Shown: positions 26,429-35,672 of the stretch, in pieces
Layout of the letters: every line of letters starts with the position of its first letter
Numbering within the stretch: position 1 is the stretch's first letter
Source of the DNA: JANMES01 sp038329865
GTDB lineage: Bacteria; Planctomycetota; Phycisphaerae; Tepidisphaerales; Tepidisphaeraceae
DNA length: 64,000 bases
Assembly (NCBI GenBank): GCA_038329865.1
Contig: JBBQNK010000026.1
Coordinates: 1-64,000, forward strand
Direction: 5' to 3'
Program-made: the position numbers and the translations under genes
Notes under the pieces: generated by a model
What the model saw: only the letters and a program-made list of their open reading frames with translations
The model's database searches: none
What the model was told of the DNA's origin: nothing

Positions 26429-27424
26429 TTAGTGAATCCCCTTCGCCGCCAACCAGCGCTCGGCATCCAGCGCCGCCTTGCACCCCATACCCGCGGCGGT
26501 GATCGCCTGCTTGTACATCGGGTCGGCGACGTCGCCGGCGGCGTAGACGCCCTCGACGCTCGTGAGCGTGCGGTGCGGCTCGGTCAGCGTGAGGAATCCC
26601 TTGTCGTCGGTCTTCACCTGGCCGTTGAGGAATTTTGTATTCGGCGTATGGCCGATGGCGACGAACATGCCGGCGGCCTCGAAAGTCACCTTGTCGCCGG
26701 TCTTGAGGTTCTTGATCCGCACGCCGGTAAGGCTCGGCTGTGGGCCGACGCCGGTTTGTACTTCATTGCCGAGCACTTCATCGACGGCCGAGTTCCAAAT
26801 CATCTTGATCTTCGGATTCGCCAGCGTTCGCTCCGCCATCGCCTTGCTGGCGCGGAGTTCATCGCGGCGGTGGACCATGTAAACCGTGCTGGCAAACTTG
26901 GTGAGGTACGTTCCCTCTTCGCAAGCCGAGTCGCCGCCGCCGACGACGACGAGCGGCTTGTTGCGGAATCGCGGCAGCGCGCCGTCGCACACGGCACACG
27001 CGCTCACGCCGTAATTCTTGTACATTTCTTCTGACGGAAGTCCGAGGTAGTTGGCGCTGGCGCCGGTGGCGATAATGACCGCCTGGGCCTGCACCGTCGT
27101 GCCGCCGGAGTCCTTAATCGTGAACGGCCGGCGCGAGAGATCGATATCGACCACATCTTCCGTCACAATCCGCGCGCCCGCGTGCTCGGCCTGCTGGCGC
27201 ATCGCCATCATCAGATCAGGGCCGAGAATTCCCTTGGCGAAGCCTGGGAAATTTTCGACCTCGGTCGTGAGATTCAACTGCCCGAGCGGCAGCGTGCCGC
27301 GAAGGCGATTTTCTTCAGTCAGCGCGCCTTCGATCAAGAGCGGTTCTAGCCGAGCTCGGGCGGCGTAAATAGCTGCAGTCCAACCGGCCGGGCCGGATCC
27401 GATGATGACGACTTTTTCTGCCAT
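26429..27424 (-). CDS. trxB: Thioredoxin reductase
   Basis: 331 aa from the ATG giving MAEKVVIIGSGPAGWTAAIY (FAD GxGPAG motif). The redox-active pair is in SACAVCDGALP (CxxC, Cys143 and Cys146), and the NADPH-binding site is VVVGGGDSACEEGTYLTKFA. The C-terminus GVYAAGDVADPMYKQAITAA carries the second FAD motif (GD). Reduces thioredoxin with NADPH. Upstream (plus-strand right) lies a CACAGAG-family inverted repeat. Confidence 0.95.
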   Translation of the reverse strand: MAEKVVIIGSGPAGWTAAIYAARARLEPLLIEGALTEENRLRGTLPLGQLNLTTEVENFPGFAKGILGPDLMMAMRQQAEHAGARIVTEDVVDIDLSRRPFTIKDSGGTTVQAQAVIIATGASANYLGLPSEEMYKNYGVSACAVCDGALPRFRNKPLVVVGGGDSACEEGTYLTKFASTVYMVHRRDELRASKAMAERTLANPKIKMIWNSAVDEVLGNEVQTGVGPQPSLTGVRIKNLKTGDKVTFEAAGMFVAIGHTPNTKFLNGQVKTDDKGFLTLTEPHRTLTSVEGVYAAGDVADPMYKQAITAAGMGCKAALDAERWLAAKGIH

Positions 27425-27482
27425 AGTGTTTGATTGTAGGACATCACTCCGCCGGGCGGAAGGTGCGTGGAATTGATGAGGA

Positions 27483-27646
27483 TGTGCCACAGAGAACACG
27501 GAGAACACGGAGAACACCGAGAGAAGAAATGGCGCATGATGTCACGCCTGAATCGGAACTTATTTGTGTGGCGCGATTGGACGGCGATCCCGCGAACAGT
27601 CCTCTCGTGTAATTCTCTGCGTTCTCCGTGTCCTCTGTGGCACATT
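27483..27646. repeat. Inverted repeat, CACAGAG family
   Basis: The left arm starts TGTGCCACAGAGAACACGGA with tandem GAACACGGA units (27483-27523). The right arm is TTCTCTGCGTTCTCCGTGTC to TGTGGCACA (27612-27646). About 88 bp lie between the arms. Closest in sequence to the element at 59619-59704. Confidence 0.85.
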
Positions 27647-27651
27647 AATCT

Positions 27652-28722
27652 TCAAGAAAACGCCCGCCCGTACTGAATCGGCGAGAGCGGCTTCAAGTCG
27701 GCCCCGAGCGCTTTCGCCGCGTGCAGCGGCCAATACGGATCTCGTAGTAATTCGCGCGCGAGCAGAATCAGGTCCGCATCGCCCGCCTGCAGAATCGCCT
27801 TGGCCTGCTGCGGATCGGTGATCATGCCGACCGCGGCCGTGAGAATATCCGCGGCATGGCGGATCGCCTTGGCGAATGGCACCTGGTAGCCGGGGCCGAC
27901 GGGGATTTTCGCGGTCGGCACGTTGCCGCCGGAACTGCAGTCGATAGCATCGACGCCGATCTGCTTGAGGCGCTTCGATAGCTCGATGGAGTCTTCGATC
28001 GTCCACCCGCCTTCGGTCCAATCGGAACAGCTGAGGCGCACGAGCAGCGGCGTGTGCTCGCCGATGGCGGCGCGGACGGCGGCGGTCACTTCGAGCGTCA
28101 GCCGGACGCGGTTGTCGAACGAACCGCCGTAGTTGTCGGAGCGGTGATTCGAGAGCGGCGAGTAAAAGCTGTGCAGCAGATAGCCGTGGGCGGCGTGAAC
28201 TTCGATCAGCCGAAAGCCGGCGTCGATGGCTCGCTTGGCGGAGTCGGCGAAGGCCGCCGTCACTTCGCGAATGTCGTCGGCCGACATCGCCCGCGGCACG
28301 GGATACGTCGGCGAGAACGGCTCATCGCCTGGCCCGATCGGCTGCCACCCGCCATGATCCGGCGCCACCGCCGCCCCGCCCGCCCATGGCACGGCGGTGC
28401 TCGCCTTGCGGCCGGCGTGTGCGAGCTGAATGCCGGGAACCGCGCCGTGATCGTGAATGAACTTCACGATCGGCCGCCAGTGATCGACGTGTGCGGCCGA
28501 CCAGATGCCGGTGTCTCCTTCACTGATCCGCCCCTCCGGCGTCACGGCCGACGCCTCGGCGATCACTAGCCCCGCCCCGCCGACCGCACGCGACCCCAGA
28601 TGCACCATGTGCCAATCCGTCGGCAGCCCGCCCTTCACGCTGTACTGACACATCGGCGAAACGCCGATGCGGTTGCGGAACTTGACGGCACGGAGCGTGA
28701 AGGGGTCGAAGAGCTTGGGCAT
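27652..28722 (-). CDS. NADH:flavin oxidoreductase, old yellow enzyme family
   Basis: 356 aa from the ATG giving MPKLFDPFTLRAVKFRNRIG. FMN-barrel landmarks: VSPMCQYSVKGGLPTDWHMV, GIQLAHAGRKAS, FRLIEVHAAHGYLLHSFYSP, SNHRSDNYGGSFDNRVRLTL, GVDAIDCSSG and ADLILLARELLRDPYWPLHA. The CQYS motif and length fit the YqjM/NamA (thermophilic-like) class, which reduces activated C=C bonds with NAD(P)H. Single gene between repeat elements. Confidence 0.93.
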   Translation of the reverse strand: MPKLFDPFTLRAVKFRNRIGVSPMCQYSVKGGLPTDWHMVHLGSRAVGGAGLVIAEASAVTPEGRISEGDTGIWSAAHVDHWRPIVKFIHDHGAVPGIQLAHAGRKASTAVPWAGGAAVAPDHGGWQPIGPGDEPFSPTYPVPRAMSADDIREVTAAFADSAKRAIDAGFRLIEVHAAHGYLLHSFYSPLSNHRSDNYGGSFDNRVRLTLEVTAAVRAAIGEHTPLLVRLSCSDWTEGGWTIEDSIELSKRLKQIGVDAIDCSSGGNVPTAKIPVGPGYQVPFAKAIRHAADILTAAVGMITDPQQAKAILQAGDADLILLARELLRDPYWPLHAAKALGADLKPLSPIQYGRAFS

Positions 28723-28761
28723 GAGGTTCCTGGCTTGTATAGAGAGCATTCGTACGAGTAA

Positions 28762-28844
28762 AGTCGTCATCCTGAGGTACTCCGAAGGATCTAGCTGATT
28801 CGCGAGAACGCCTAGATCCTTCGGAGTACCTCAGGATGACGACT
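28762..28844. repeat. Perfect 33-bp inverted repeat, TCATCCTGAGG family
   Basis: The arms 28762-28794 and 28812-28844 are exact reverse complements with a 17-nt loop; each contains GTACTCCGAAGGATC or its complement. It lies in the divergent gap between the OYE-family gene and the aldo/keto reductase. A degenerate relative is at 63171-63247. Confidence 0.92.
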
Positions 28845-28943
28845 GTTTCCGGTCGATCATTCTAGGCCAGCGAAAATCCGTCCTGCGATGTAAAACAGCC
28901 GTCTCGGTGCGCCTACGATCGACTTTACCTCGGAGTACGCCAA

Positions 28944-29936
28944 ATGATCTACAAATCCCTCGGAAAAACCGGCACGAAAATCTCCGCACTCGGTCTGGGC
29001 TGCATGGGCATGAGCGAATTTTACGGCCAGCGCGATGACGTCGAATCAATCGCCACCCTCCACGCCGCCGTCGATGCCGGCGTGAACTTCATCGACACCG
29101 CCGACATGTACGGCCCGCACACGAACGAAGTGCTCGTCGGCAAGGCGATCGCCGATCGGCGAAGCGAGGTCGTGCTCGCCACAAAATTCGGCAACGTGCG
29201 CGACCCGGCCAACCCCACGTTCCGCGGCGTGAACGGCAAGCCGGACTACGTTCGCGCCTGCTGCGACGCGTCGCTCAAGCGGCTGAATGTGGACGTGATC
29301 GATCTGTACTATCAGCACCGCGTGGATAAGAACACGCCGATCGAAGAAACCGTCGGCGCGATGGCCGGGCTGGTGAAGGAGGGCAAGGTGAAGTGGCTGG
29401 GGCTTTCCGAAGCGTCGGTCGACACGATTAAGCGAGCGAATGCGGTGCATCCGATCGAGGCCGTGCAGAGCGAATACTCACTCTGGAGCCGCGACATGGA
29501 AGAAGCAGGCGTGATCGATCTCTGCCGCGAGATGGGGATGACGTACGTCGCCTACAGCCCGCTCGGCCGGGGATTTTTGACGGGGCAATTCAAGAAGCTG
29601 GAAGATTTTGAGCCCGACGATTTCCGCCGGAACCATCCGCGGTTTCAAGGCGACAATTTCCAGAAGAATCTCAACTTAGTGACGAAGATCGAAGAGATCG
29701 CCGCGGCGAAAAAAGTGACGGCGGCGCAGCTGGCGCTCGCGTGGGTGATGGCCAAGGGCGACTGGATCGTCCCCATCTTCGGCACGAAGCGGCGAACATT
29801 TTTGATGCAGAATCTGGAAGCGCTCGACGTCAAATTAACGCCGGCAGAGATGAAGCAGATCGAAGCCGTCGCCCCACTCCACGCCGCCGCCGGCACGCGC
29901 TACGCGGCGGAGGGGATGAAGGCTGTTAACGTGTGA
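28944..29936 (+). CDS. Aldo/keto reductase
   Basis: 330 aa. MIYKSLGKTGTKISALGLGC opens the barrel. The catalytic tetrad is seen in NFIDTADMYGPHTNE (Asp, Tyr), VVLATKFGN (Lys) and DLYYQHRVD (His). NADPH-binding residues are in the C-terminal KGDWIVPIFGTKRRTF. It belongs to the AKR13-like group of NADPH-dependent carbonyl reductases; the physiological substrate is unknown. Confidence 0.93.
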   Translation: MIYKSLGKTGTKISALGLGCMGMSEFYGQRDDVESIATLHAAVDAGVNFIDTADMYGPHTNEVLVGKAIADRRSEVVLATKFGNVRDPANPTFRGVNGKPDYVRACCDASLKRLNVDVIDLYYQHRVDKNTPIEETVGAMAGLVKEGKVKWLGLSEASVDTIKRANAVHPIEAVQSEYSLWSRDMEEAGVIDLCREMGMTYVAYSPLGRGFLTGQFKKLEDFEPDDFRRNHPRFQGDNFQKNLNLVTKIEEIAAAKKVTAAQLALAWVMAKGDWIVPIFGTKRRTFLMQNLEALDVKLTPAEMKQIEAVAPLHAAAGTRYAAEGMKAVNV

Positions 29937-29946
29937 TGGCCTTTAT

Positions 29947-30237
29947 TTAAAATCCGAATCGATTGCGAAGGATCCGCTCTCCGATAATGGCCGGCCAAAA
30001 CGTGACGTCGAGTACAACGATGCCGGTTTGGACTTCAACTTCCCATCCTCTTTCGCTTAGATCGCTTCCACCAGGATCATAGTAGGCGTGATAGTAGCCG
30101 CACCAATGCAGACTGAAGTACGTGGTGCAGTAAAGGCCCGCCAATAAGAGGATAGACAATGCCCATTTCCTGCGACGACGGCCAGCGCTGCCAGAATAGG
30201 CGAGGACGTTAGAATCTGAGGAGGATGGGTGCCGCAT
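29947..30237 (-). CDS. Small membrane protein, unknown
   Basis: 96 aa from the ATG giving MRHPSSSDSNVLAYSGSAGR. The frame is open upstream but that part is the shadow of purD. A basic patch GRRRRK is followed by one clear transmembrane segment (WALSILLLAGLYCTTYFSLH) and an aromatic C-terminal region (WCGYYHAYYDPGGSDL, VVLDVTFWPAIIGERI). The start is 20 bp after the purD stop, so it is likely co-transcribed. Family not recognised. Confidence 0.55.
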   Translation of the reverse strand: MRHPSSSDSNVLAYSGSAGRRRRKWALSILLLAGLYCTTYFSLHWCGYYHAYYDPGGSDLSERGWEVEVQTGIVVLDVTFWPAIIGERILRNRFGF

Positions 30238-30257
30238 AACGCCTGCTGAGTCGCGGA

Positions 30258-31526
30258 TTACTTCACCGCCTGGCGCCCGATATCCGTCCGGTAGTGCATC
30301 CCCTCGAAGTGAATCATCTTCATCGCGTCGTACGCGCGTCGCTGCGCGTCTTTGATCGTATTGCCGAGCGCCGTCACGCCGAGCACCCGGCCGCCGTCGG
30401 TGACTAGCTTGCCATCGACCATCGCCGTGCCGCTGTGGAAGACTTTGACATCCGGCATCGCGTCGGCCTTGTCGATGCCGGTGATCGGCACTCCCTTGCC
30501 GTAGTTGCCGGGGTAGCCCTTGCTGCTGGCGACGACGCAGATCGCCGGCCGCGGGTCCCACTTCAGATCGATCTCATCGAGCCGGCCCTCTGCGACGGCG
30601 ACCAGCACGTCGGTCAGATCGGTTTGCAGCCGCATCATCAGCGGCTGAGTTTCAGGATCGCCGAAGCGGCAGTTGAATTCGATCACGCGCGGCCCGGCGG
30701 CGGTGAGCATCATGCCGGCATACAGCACGCCCTGGTACTCGATGCCGTCGCGACGAAGGCCGTCGATCACCGGCACGAAAATTTCGCGCTCGATCGTCGC
30801 TAGCATCGCCGGCGTGATGACGGGCGTGGGCGAGTACGCGCCCATGCCGCCGGTCATCGGGCCGGTGTCGCCGTCGTCGATCGGCTTGTGGTCCTGCGCC
30901 GTCTCCATCACGTAAATGTTCCGGCGATCAACGAAGGCGAGGATCGAACACTCCGGCCCGGTCAACTTTTCTTCGATCAAAATCCGCGCGCCCGCCTCGC
31001 CGAAGGATTTTTTCCGCATGATCGTTTCAACCGCCGCCAAAGCGTCTTCCATGCGGTAGCAGACGGTGACGCCCTTCCCTTTCGCCAGGCCCGATGCCTT
31101 GATCACCATTGCCGAGTTTTTAACCTTGATGTACTCCTCCGCGGCCGTCGCATCGGTGAAGACGCGCGCCTCAGCCGTCGGTACCGATTGCTGACGCATG
31201 ATTTCTTTGGCGAACGACTTGTCGGCTTCAATCTGCGCCGCGGCTTTCGATGGCCCGAACACGCGCACGCCCGTCGCGGTGATCACGTCAGCCAGCCCCG
31301 CGGCCAGCGGGTCTTCCGGGCCGATCACGACGAGGTCGATTGCGTTCTGCTTGATGAATTTAAGGACAGCCGGAAAGTTCATCGGATCGATTGGCACGTT
31401 GTCCGCCAGCTGGGCCGTGCCGGGGTTGCCGGGCATCGCGAACAGGGCCGTCACGCGGGAGGAAGCTGCCAATTTCCAAGCCAAGGCATGTTCACGCCCG
31501 CCGTTACCGATGAGGAGCACTTTCAT
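30258..31526 (-). CDS. purD: Phosphoribosylamine-glycine ligase
   Basis: 422 aa from the ATG giving MKVLLIGNGGREHALAWKLA, the PurD N-terminus. ATP-grasp domain: VMVIKASGLAKGKGVTVCYR, LIEEKLTGPECSILAFVD, QDHKPIDDGDTGPMTGGMGA and RVIEFNCRFGDPETQPLMMR. The second step of purine synthesis after PRPP amidotransferase: joins glycine to phosphoribosylamine. Full length. Confidence 0.96.
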   Translation of the reverse strand: MKVLLIGNGGREHALAWKLAASSRVTALFAMPGNPGTAQLADNVPIDPMNFPAVLKFIKQNAIDLVVIGPEDPLAAGLADVITATGVRVFGPSKAAAQIEADKSFAKEIMRQQSVPTAEARVFTDATAAEEYIKVKNSAMVIKASGLAKGKGVTVCYRMEDALAAVETIMRKKSFGEAGARILIEEKLTGPECSILAFVDRRNIYVMETAQDHKPIDDGDTGPMTGGMGAYSPTPVITPAMLATIEREIFVPVIDGLRRDGIEYQGVLYAGMMLTAAGPRVIEFNCRFGDPETQPLMMRLQTDLTDVLVAVAEGRLDEIDLKWDPRPAICVVASSKGYPGNYGKGVPITGIDKADAMPDVKVFHSGTAMVDGKLVTDGGRVLGVTALGNTIKDAQRRAYDAMKMIHFEGMHYRTDIGRQAVK

Positions 31527-31623
31527 GGGCGGTACGATAGTGCCGGGGCGCGACGAATCCAACCCGCGAGCATAATTTGACCAATCGGCGTAGCCGGTTT
31601 ATGCTCGCCGATCGCACTACACC

Positions 31624-31699
31624 CGGGGTGTAGCTCAGCTTGGTTTAGAGCGCTTGACTGGGGGTCAAGAGGTCGCAAGTTCAAATCTTGTCACCCCGA
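31624..31699 (+). tRNA. trnP: tRNA-Pro (anticodon GGG)
   Basis: The acceptor stem CGGGGTG pairs with CACCCCG, with discriminator A. The D arm contains TAGCTCAGCTTGGTTTAGAG, the anticodon arm is CTTGA-CTGGGGG-TCAAG with anticodon GGG, and the T arm includes CAAGTTCAAATCTTG. CCA is not encoded. The minus-strand recombinase gene ends inside its 3' part (stop at 31681-31683), so this gene is the likely integration point of the following element. Confidence 0.93.
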
Positions 31700-33207
31700 T
31701 TTGATGAGACAAGAAGCCCTTCCGCTAGCAGCGCAAAGGGCTTATGCATTGTGGGGACAAGCTTTGCGCCTTGGAGCGTGAAGTTCAATTGAATCTTTTC
31801 GAGCAAATTGCGTTTTTCGAGCACATCTGACCCAAACCATTTCTCCTGCAGGCCTTGCGAAAGTTCAAAGGTTTTGATCGCCAAGTCCGCATGTTCTTCA
31901 CGGCCACGGTCGGCGGCTTCTCTCTGAATGCTCAAGCTGGCGATGCGGTCACGCAGCTCGGTGTTCTTGGCGGCGAACGTGCCGGCGTCGATCACCTCCA
32001 ACAGTCGCAGATTCAGAAGCCGATCCTGTTGCTCGCGAGCCAGCGTCAACTCCCGCTCGATGCGGTTCATGTCCTGCCGCGACGACTGCTGTTGACGCGT
32101 GGCCCAGTCACGGAGCCGGCCGACGAACCAATCGCGCACGGCGTCTGGCTGACGGATTCTGTTGAACAGATCAAGGACGTGTTGGTCGATTTGCTGCTCT
32201 CGTAGACGGATGCGGGGATGACCCGGCTGGTTGTACATTGTGCAGCGGTAATAGACGTAGGTTTTGCCAGAGTTCTTCTTCACCACCGCTTCGCCCGTGA
32301 CAAGGTTGCCGCAGTGGCCACAGCGGATCAACCCGCCGGCGTAGAGCAACTCATTGGCTTTGTAGATACGGTCGCCGAGCAGCGTCTGCACGCGCATGAA
32401 TGTCGCGTGGTCGGTGATCGGCGGGTGCGAGCCGGGTAACCACTGTTCCTGGAAACGCAGTTCGCCGATGTAGCTGCGGTCGCGCAGGATGTTGTGAATC
32501 TTGCTGCGGGTCCACGTCGGCTTTTCCGGTAGATAGCTAATGCCATCCTCTTCTAAGCGGCGGCAGATCATGTCTAAGGTGTGCCGTTCATAGGCGTAGA
32601 GCTTGAACACCAACTTCACGTTGTCGGCCGCCGACGGGTCGACCTTCACCACGCTGCGGCCATCGATGCGGATGTTGGTGTAGCCGTAAGGCGTCAAGCT
32701 GACGAACAGCCCGGACTGTGCACGGCGGGCCAGGCCCTCCTTCACGTCCAGCGACTGCTGTTCCGTGTAGAAGCTGGCCATCGATGCCAGTATCCGCCGC
32801 TGCATCCGCCCGGCGGGCGTGCTCTCGGTGGGCTGGCTGACGGCGATCAGCGGCACGCCGTCGACACTTTCGAGTCGTTCGAGATCGACGTAATCGAACA
32901 GGTTTCGGGCCGCCCGGTCAATCTTGTACACCAGCAGGCCGTCGATCTTCGCGGCGTTGGCCTTGGTGTAGACCAGCATCTCCTTGAACACCTTCCGTTC
33001 AGTGCTTTTGCTGGCGGTCTCAGCGACGCGAAACAGCTTGACGATGCTGCCGCTCTGCCGCTGGGCGTAAAGTTGGAGGGCGTCAACCTGAACATCCAGA
33101 CTGAAGCCTTCGCGCTCTTGCTCGCGACTGGAAACGCGAGCAAGAGCGACGAAGCGCTTCGGCTGGATGTGGGTCGAACGGCTGGCGGGGTGGGCGATCT
33201 TCTTCAT
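31681..33207 (-). CDS. Serine recombinase (large, zinc-ribbon type)
   Basis: 508 aa. The N-terminal resolvase domain FVALARVSSREQEREGFSLD places the catalytic Ser at about 26-27, with VYKIDRAARNLFDYVDLERL and RMQRRILASMASFYTEQQSL following. The recombinase domain has TPYGYTNIRIDGRSVVKVDP and ILRDRSYIGELRFQEQW. A zinc ribbon (RCGHCGNLVTGE with YYRCTMYNQPGHP) and a C-terminal coiled coil complete the large serine integrase layout. The last six codons and stop lie antisense in tRNA-Pro. It probably catalyses integration and excision of the island. Confidence 0.93.
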   Translation of the reverse strand: MKKIAHPASRSTHIQPKRFVALARVSSREQEREGFSLDVQVDALQLYAQRQSGSIVKLFRVAETASKSTERKVFKEMLVYTKANAAKIDGLLVYKIDRAARNLFDYVDLERLESVDGVPLIAVSQPTESTPAGRMQRRILASMASFYTEQQSLDVKEGLARRAQSGLFVSLTPYGYTNIRIDGRSVVKVDPSAADNVKLVFKLYAYERHTLDMICRRLEEDGISYLPEKPTWTRSKIHNILRDRSYIGELRFQEQWLPGSHPPITDHATFMRVQTLLGDRIYKANELLYAGGLIRCGHCGNLVTGEAVVKKNSGKTYVYYRCTMYNQPGHPRIRLREQQIDQHVLDLFNRIRQPDAVRDWFVGRLRDWATRQQQSSRQDMNRIERELTLAREQQDRLLNLRLLEVIDAGTFAAKNTELRDRIASLSIQREAADRGREEHADLAIKTFELSQGLQEKWFGSDVLEKRNLLEKIQLNFTLQGAKLVPTMHKPFALLAEGLLVSSNRGDKI

Positions 33208-33287
33208 GGCGTGGCTCCGTGGAGACGGAGCGACAGGAGGCCATTGGTGGGTAAGTTTGTCAATGAAAAACGCCGGGGACTGAGCAT

Positions 33288-33764
33288 CTATTCAGGTCCC
33301 GGCGAGATCGTCGCGGTGAACTCGTCGGGAAGGTCGGTCGCGATGGCGTCGGCCAAGCTTCCGCCGTCCAGCAACACCTGCATCTTGATGACCATTTTTA
33401 CCAGAACTTCAGCGGCCTCGCCGATGACCCACCGGACATCCCGATCGGCAACTTGCAAGTCGTCGAGAAACAAGTGGCCTGTGGCGGTCAGGGTCTTGAA
33501 GTCGCTGCTGTAGAGCAGGCCGGCGTGCCAACTGGCGTCGTCAAGCTGTTTGGCAAGCTTCTGCATGTCCGCGTCCTGCGCGTCCGGCACTTGGAGCCCG
33601 GCCGCCAGAGTGACAAGCCCGACGAGAGGGTCGCCGCCTTCGGAGAACACCATCACGAAGACCTTGCCTTCCAAGGCAATAGTTGACGTGAGGTGATCGG
33701 CGGAGCGGCTGTAGATGCAGTTGCGAGTTTGGAAATAGGTTTCGACGGAATCCAGGAAACTCAT
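33288..33764 (-). CDS. Hypothetical protein, YbjN-like
   Basis: 158 aa. MSFLDSVETYFQTRNCIYSR then DHLTSTIALEGKVFVMVFSE and LLYSSDFKTLTATGHLFLDD suggest the alpha-beta layout of the YbjN / type III chaperone-like fold, which often binds partner proteins. The C-terminal helix AEVLVKMVIKMQVLLDGG follows. The assignment is by general pattern only. It lies 80 bp upstream of the recombinase on the same strand. Confidence 0.55.
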   Translation of the reverse strand: MSFLDSVETYFQTRNCIYSRSADHLTSTIALEGKVFVMVFSEGGDPLVGLVTLAAGLQVPDAQDADMQKLAKQLDDASWHAGLLYSSDFKTLTATGHLFLDDLQVADRDVRWVIGEAAEVLVKMVIKMQVLLDGGSLADAIATDLPDEFTATISPGPE

Positions 33765-33889
33765 AATGATCTCTTTCTTTAATGGCTGAATGTGATACGG
33801 CGGGCGCGCAAGGGGTCTGCCGTGCGGACCGTAGCCGAGGCCCGCAGATTCTGTTGGTGCAACAAAGCCTTAGAGAACAAGCGGGTAAC

Positions 33890-34084
33890 TCATGGCCCAC
33901 GGGGAAGTCGATCGGAGCTGCCGTACAAACAGTCGAAAAGCGAGTCGGTGAGCAGCAGGATCTCGATGACTTGGTCTTCGGACAGGGCGTGACCGTACAG
34001 CGATTCCCAGACCGAACGGGTCTCGGCCATCACCTCGGCGGTGATCCACGCGGGGATGGCTGATGTTGGCGAAGCCTGCTGCAC
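33890..34084 (-). CDS. Small orphan protein of the island
   Basis: 64 aa. PAWITAEVMAETRSVWESLY, GHALSEDQVIEILLLTDSLF and DCLYG form two predicted amphipathic helices. The AWITAE-x-x-x-ETRxVW opening and EDQVIEIL look like a small helical protein often seen beside recombinases in planctomycete elements; this is recollection of pattern, not a search. It could be an accessory or regulatory factor. Confidence 0.5.
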   Translation of the reverse strand: MQQASPTSAIPAWITAEVMAETRSVWESLYGHALSEDQVIEILLLTDSLFDCLYGSSDRLPRGP

Positions 34085-34205
34085 ATACGTCTATTTAACC
34101 ATTTGAAGTCCACTTGCATGAAAGGTGGCGAAAAAGTTTCGCCTTAGTCTCTGATGTTCATCGACACGCTTACACGCCCATGTGAAACCGCTGCCGGTGG
34201 CGTAA

Positions 34206-34327
34206 ATAACCGTGCCTGCGAAGTGGCGACCGGCTCTGATAACCGTGCCTGAGGAATGAGCGGCGCGCCTCGCACCGAAAGTTTGGCTAGCAGAACTTGG
34301 ACGCAACGGCGCAAATAACCGTGCCTG
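34206..34327. repeat. Three short direct repeats, ATAACCGTGCCTG
   Basis: Identical ATAACCGTGCCTG copies start at 34206, 34239 and 34315. Each is followed within a few bases by GAAGTGGCG, GGAATGAGCGGC or GAGTGAGCGC, so the conserved unit is longer than the 13-mer. They lie between the methylase stop (34348) and the small gene at 33890-34084, inside an otherwise gene-free 263 bp. Role unknown. Confidence 0.75.
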
Positions 34328-34347
34328 TCGAGTGAGCGCGGGAACGG

Positions 34348-35502
34348 TCAGCCGGCGGCAGCGTGGATTTTGCCTAGGGCACGGGCGATGCGGGCCGTGC
34401 CCAGGCCATAGTTGGCGAGGTTCGATTCGGCGTAGACCCATTCCCGGCCCATTTCGATGGCGGCGACGCTCATCGAGCCCGTGCAGCCACAGCAATCAAA
34501 AACCAACTCGCCTTCGTGGCAATGCTTACCAATCAGGAATTTGCACAGATCCAACGGCTTCTAAAACGCATGCTGTTGGTCACCCGCCAGGCTGGGCAGG
34601 CTGACGGGGGCGAAACGCAGGATGTCACCGCGCGGGCTCGTGTCATGGTTTACCAGGCGGTCCCCGGGCCGGCTGAGCACCCATAGCCATTCGCTCTGGA
34701 CGGAGTACGCACTCCCCAGATCACCGGCCTGGGCTCGGCCCTTATCCCATATGACGACCCGCTCAAGTTCCCAGCCGTATCGTTCAATCGCCTCGGCAAT
34801 GGGCTTAGGCAGCGGGCCCGACGCCTGCCACAGCAACAGCACGCCACCCGAAGCGAGCTTCGATTGCCAGTCCCTGAGCAGGTCGATGACCAAGTCGATT
34901 GCGTCCGTCGCGTCGCGGTTATCGCAGGTTCGGGGACGCGCGGAGGCGGCGGTGTAGCGCCCGCCGGGTCGGCCAGGATAGACGTAAGGCGGATCGACGT
35001 GCAGTATCTTGATCGAACCGTTGTCGAACACGTTCAGAAGCGTCTGGAACGGAGCGTGGTAAGCCCGGTCTGACGGCAGTCGCGCCGGCACCATTGCCGA
35101 CAGCGCCGAGAGCCGTTGCTGCTCGATGTGTCGCGCCCGTGCCGCGAAATGGGCCGTCACGTCGCGGTGCTGCGTGAATCCAATTTCTCGGATTTCCTGA
35201 AGCACTTGAATAGGTTGAAGACCCAACAGGCGGAACTTCTGCACCATCCGCATCGCCAAGAAGTAAATGTTGTAAGGCACCGCTTTCCTGCGAAGCCGGC
35301 GTTGGAACATGCGGCAGGTTTTGTACATCTGCGACAGATCGCTCGGCCGTTGTTTTGTCTGCCGGGCGATATCGATGGCCCGAAGGCCATGCCGATCGAT
35401 CAATTCGACCAGCAGATCGCCCTGGCTAAGTTTACACATCCGCTCAGATGCGATGAGCCGATGAAGTTTCTTGATGCCATTTCTGACGGCCGGCGCCGTC
35501 AT
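34348..35502 (-). pseudogene. N6/N4 DNA methyltransferase with N-terminal HTH, interrupted by one amber codon
   Basis: The likely start is the ATG giving MTAPAVRNGIKKLHRLIASE; the frame opens further up at a TTG (35676). A DNA-binding-like HTH (LSQGDLLVELIDRHGLRAID, IARQTKQRPSDLSQMYKTCR) precedes the methylase catalytic motif KILHVDPPYVYPG (DPPY). After SLAGDQQHAF an in-frame TAG (34561-34563) stands where the family has the Glu of E-K-P, and the frame continues KPLDLCKFLIGKHCHEGELV, FDCCGCTGSMSVAAIEMGRE (the SAM-binding F-D-x-x-x-G-x-G-x-x-x-x-A motif) to 34348. As read, translation would lose the SAM site. Confidence 0.75.
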
Positions 35503-35672
35503 CTGATTTGTCGACCTTGTCGCCAGTCGCCTTGCACCGAATCCAAGCGATGTGATTCCGCTGATGGTCGGTACCCAAGCTCGTGGCTTCCTCTTACTTG
35601 CTACGGTTTTCACCAACGGACTGTAACACCAGCTCATGTCCATCACCAGCATTCGTAACTGCCCGATAGACG

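Noticed and set aside
34206..34327. Possible CRISPR array
   Set aside because: Repeat unit too short (13 bp exact), spacing irregular, only three copies and no cas genes.
34091..34495. 134-aa minus-strand frame covering the methylase 3' end and the ATAACC repeats
   Set aside because: Its first part is a frame-shifted shadow of the methylase and the rest is Arg-rich; not gene-like.
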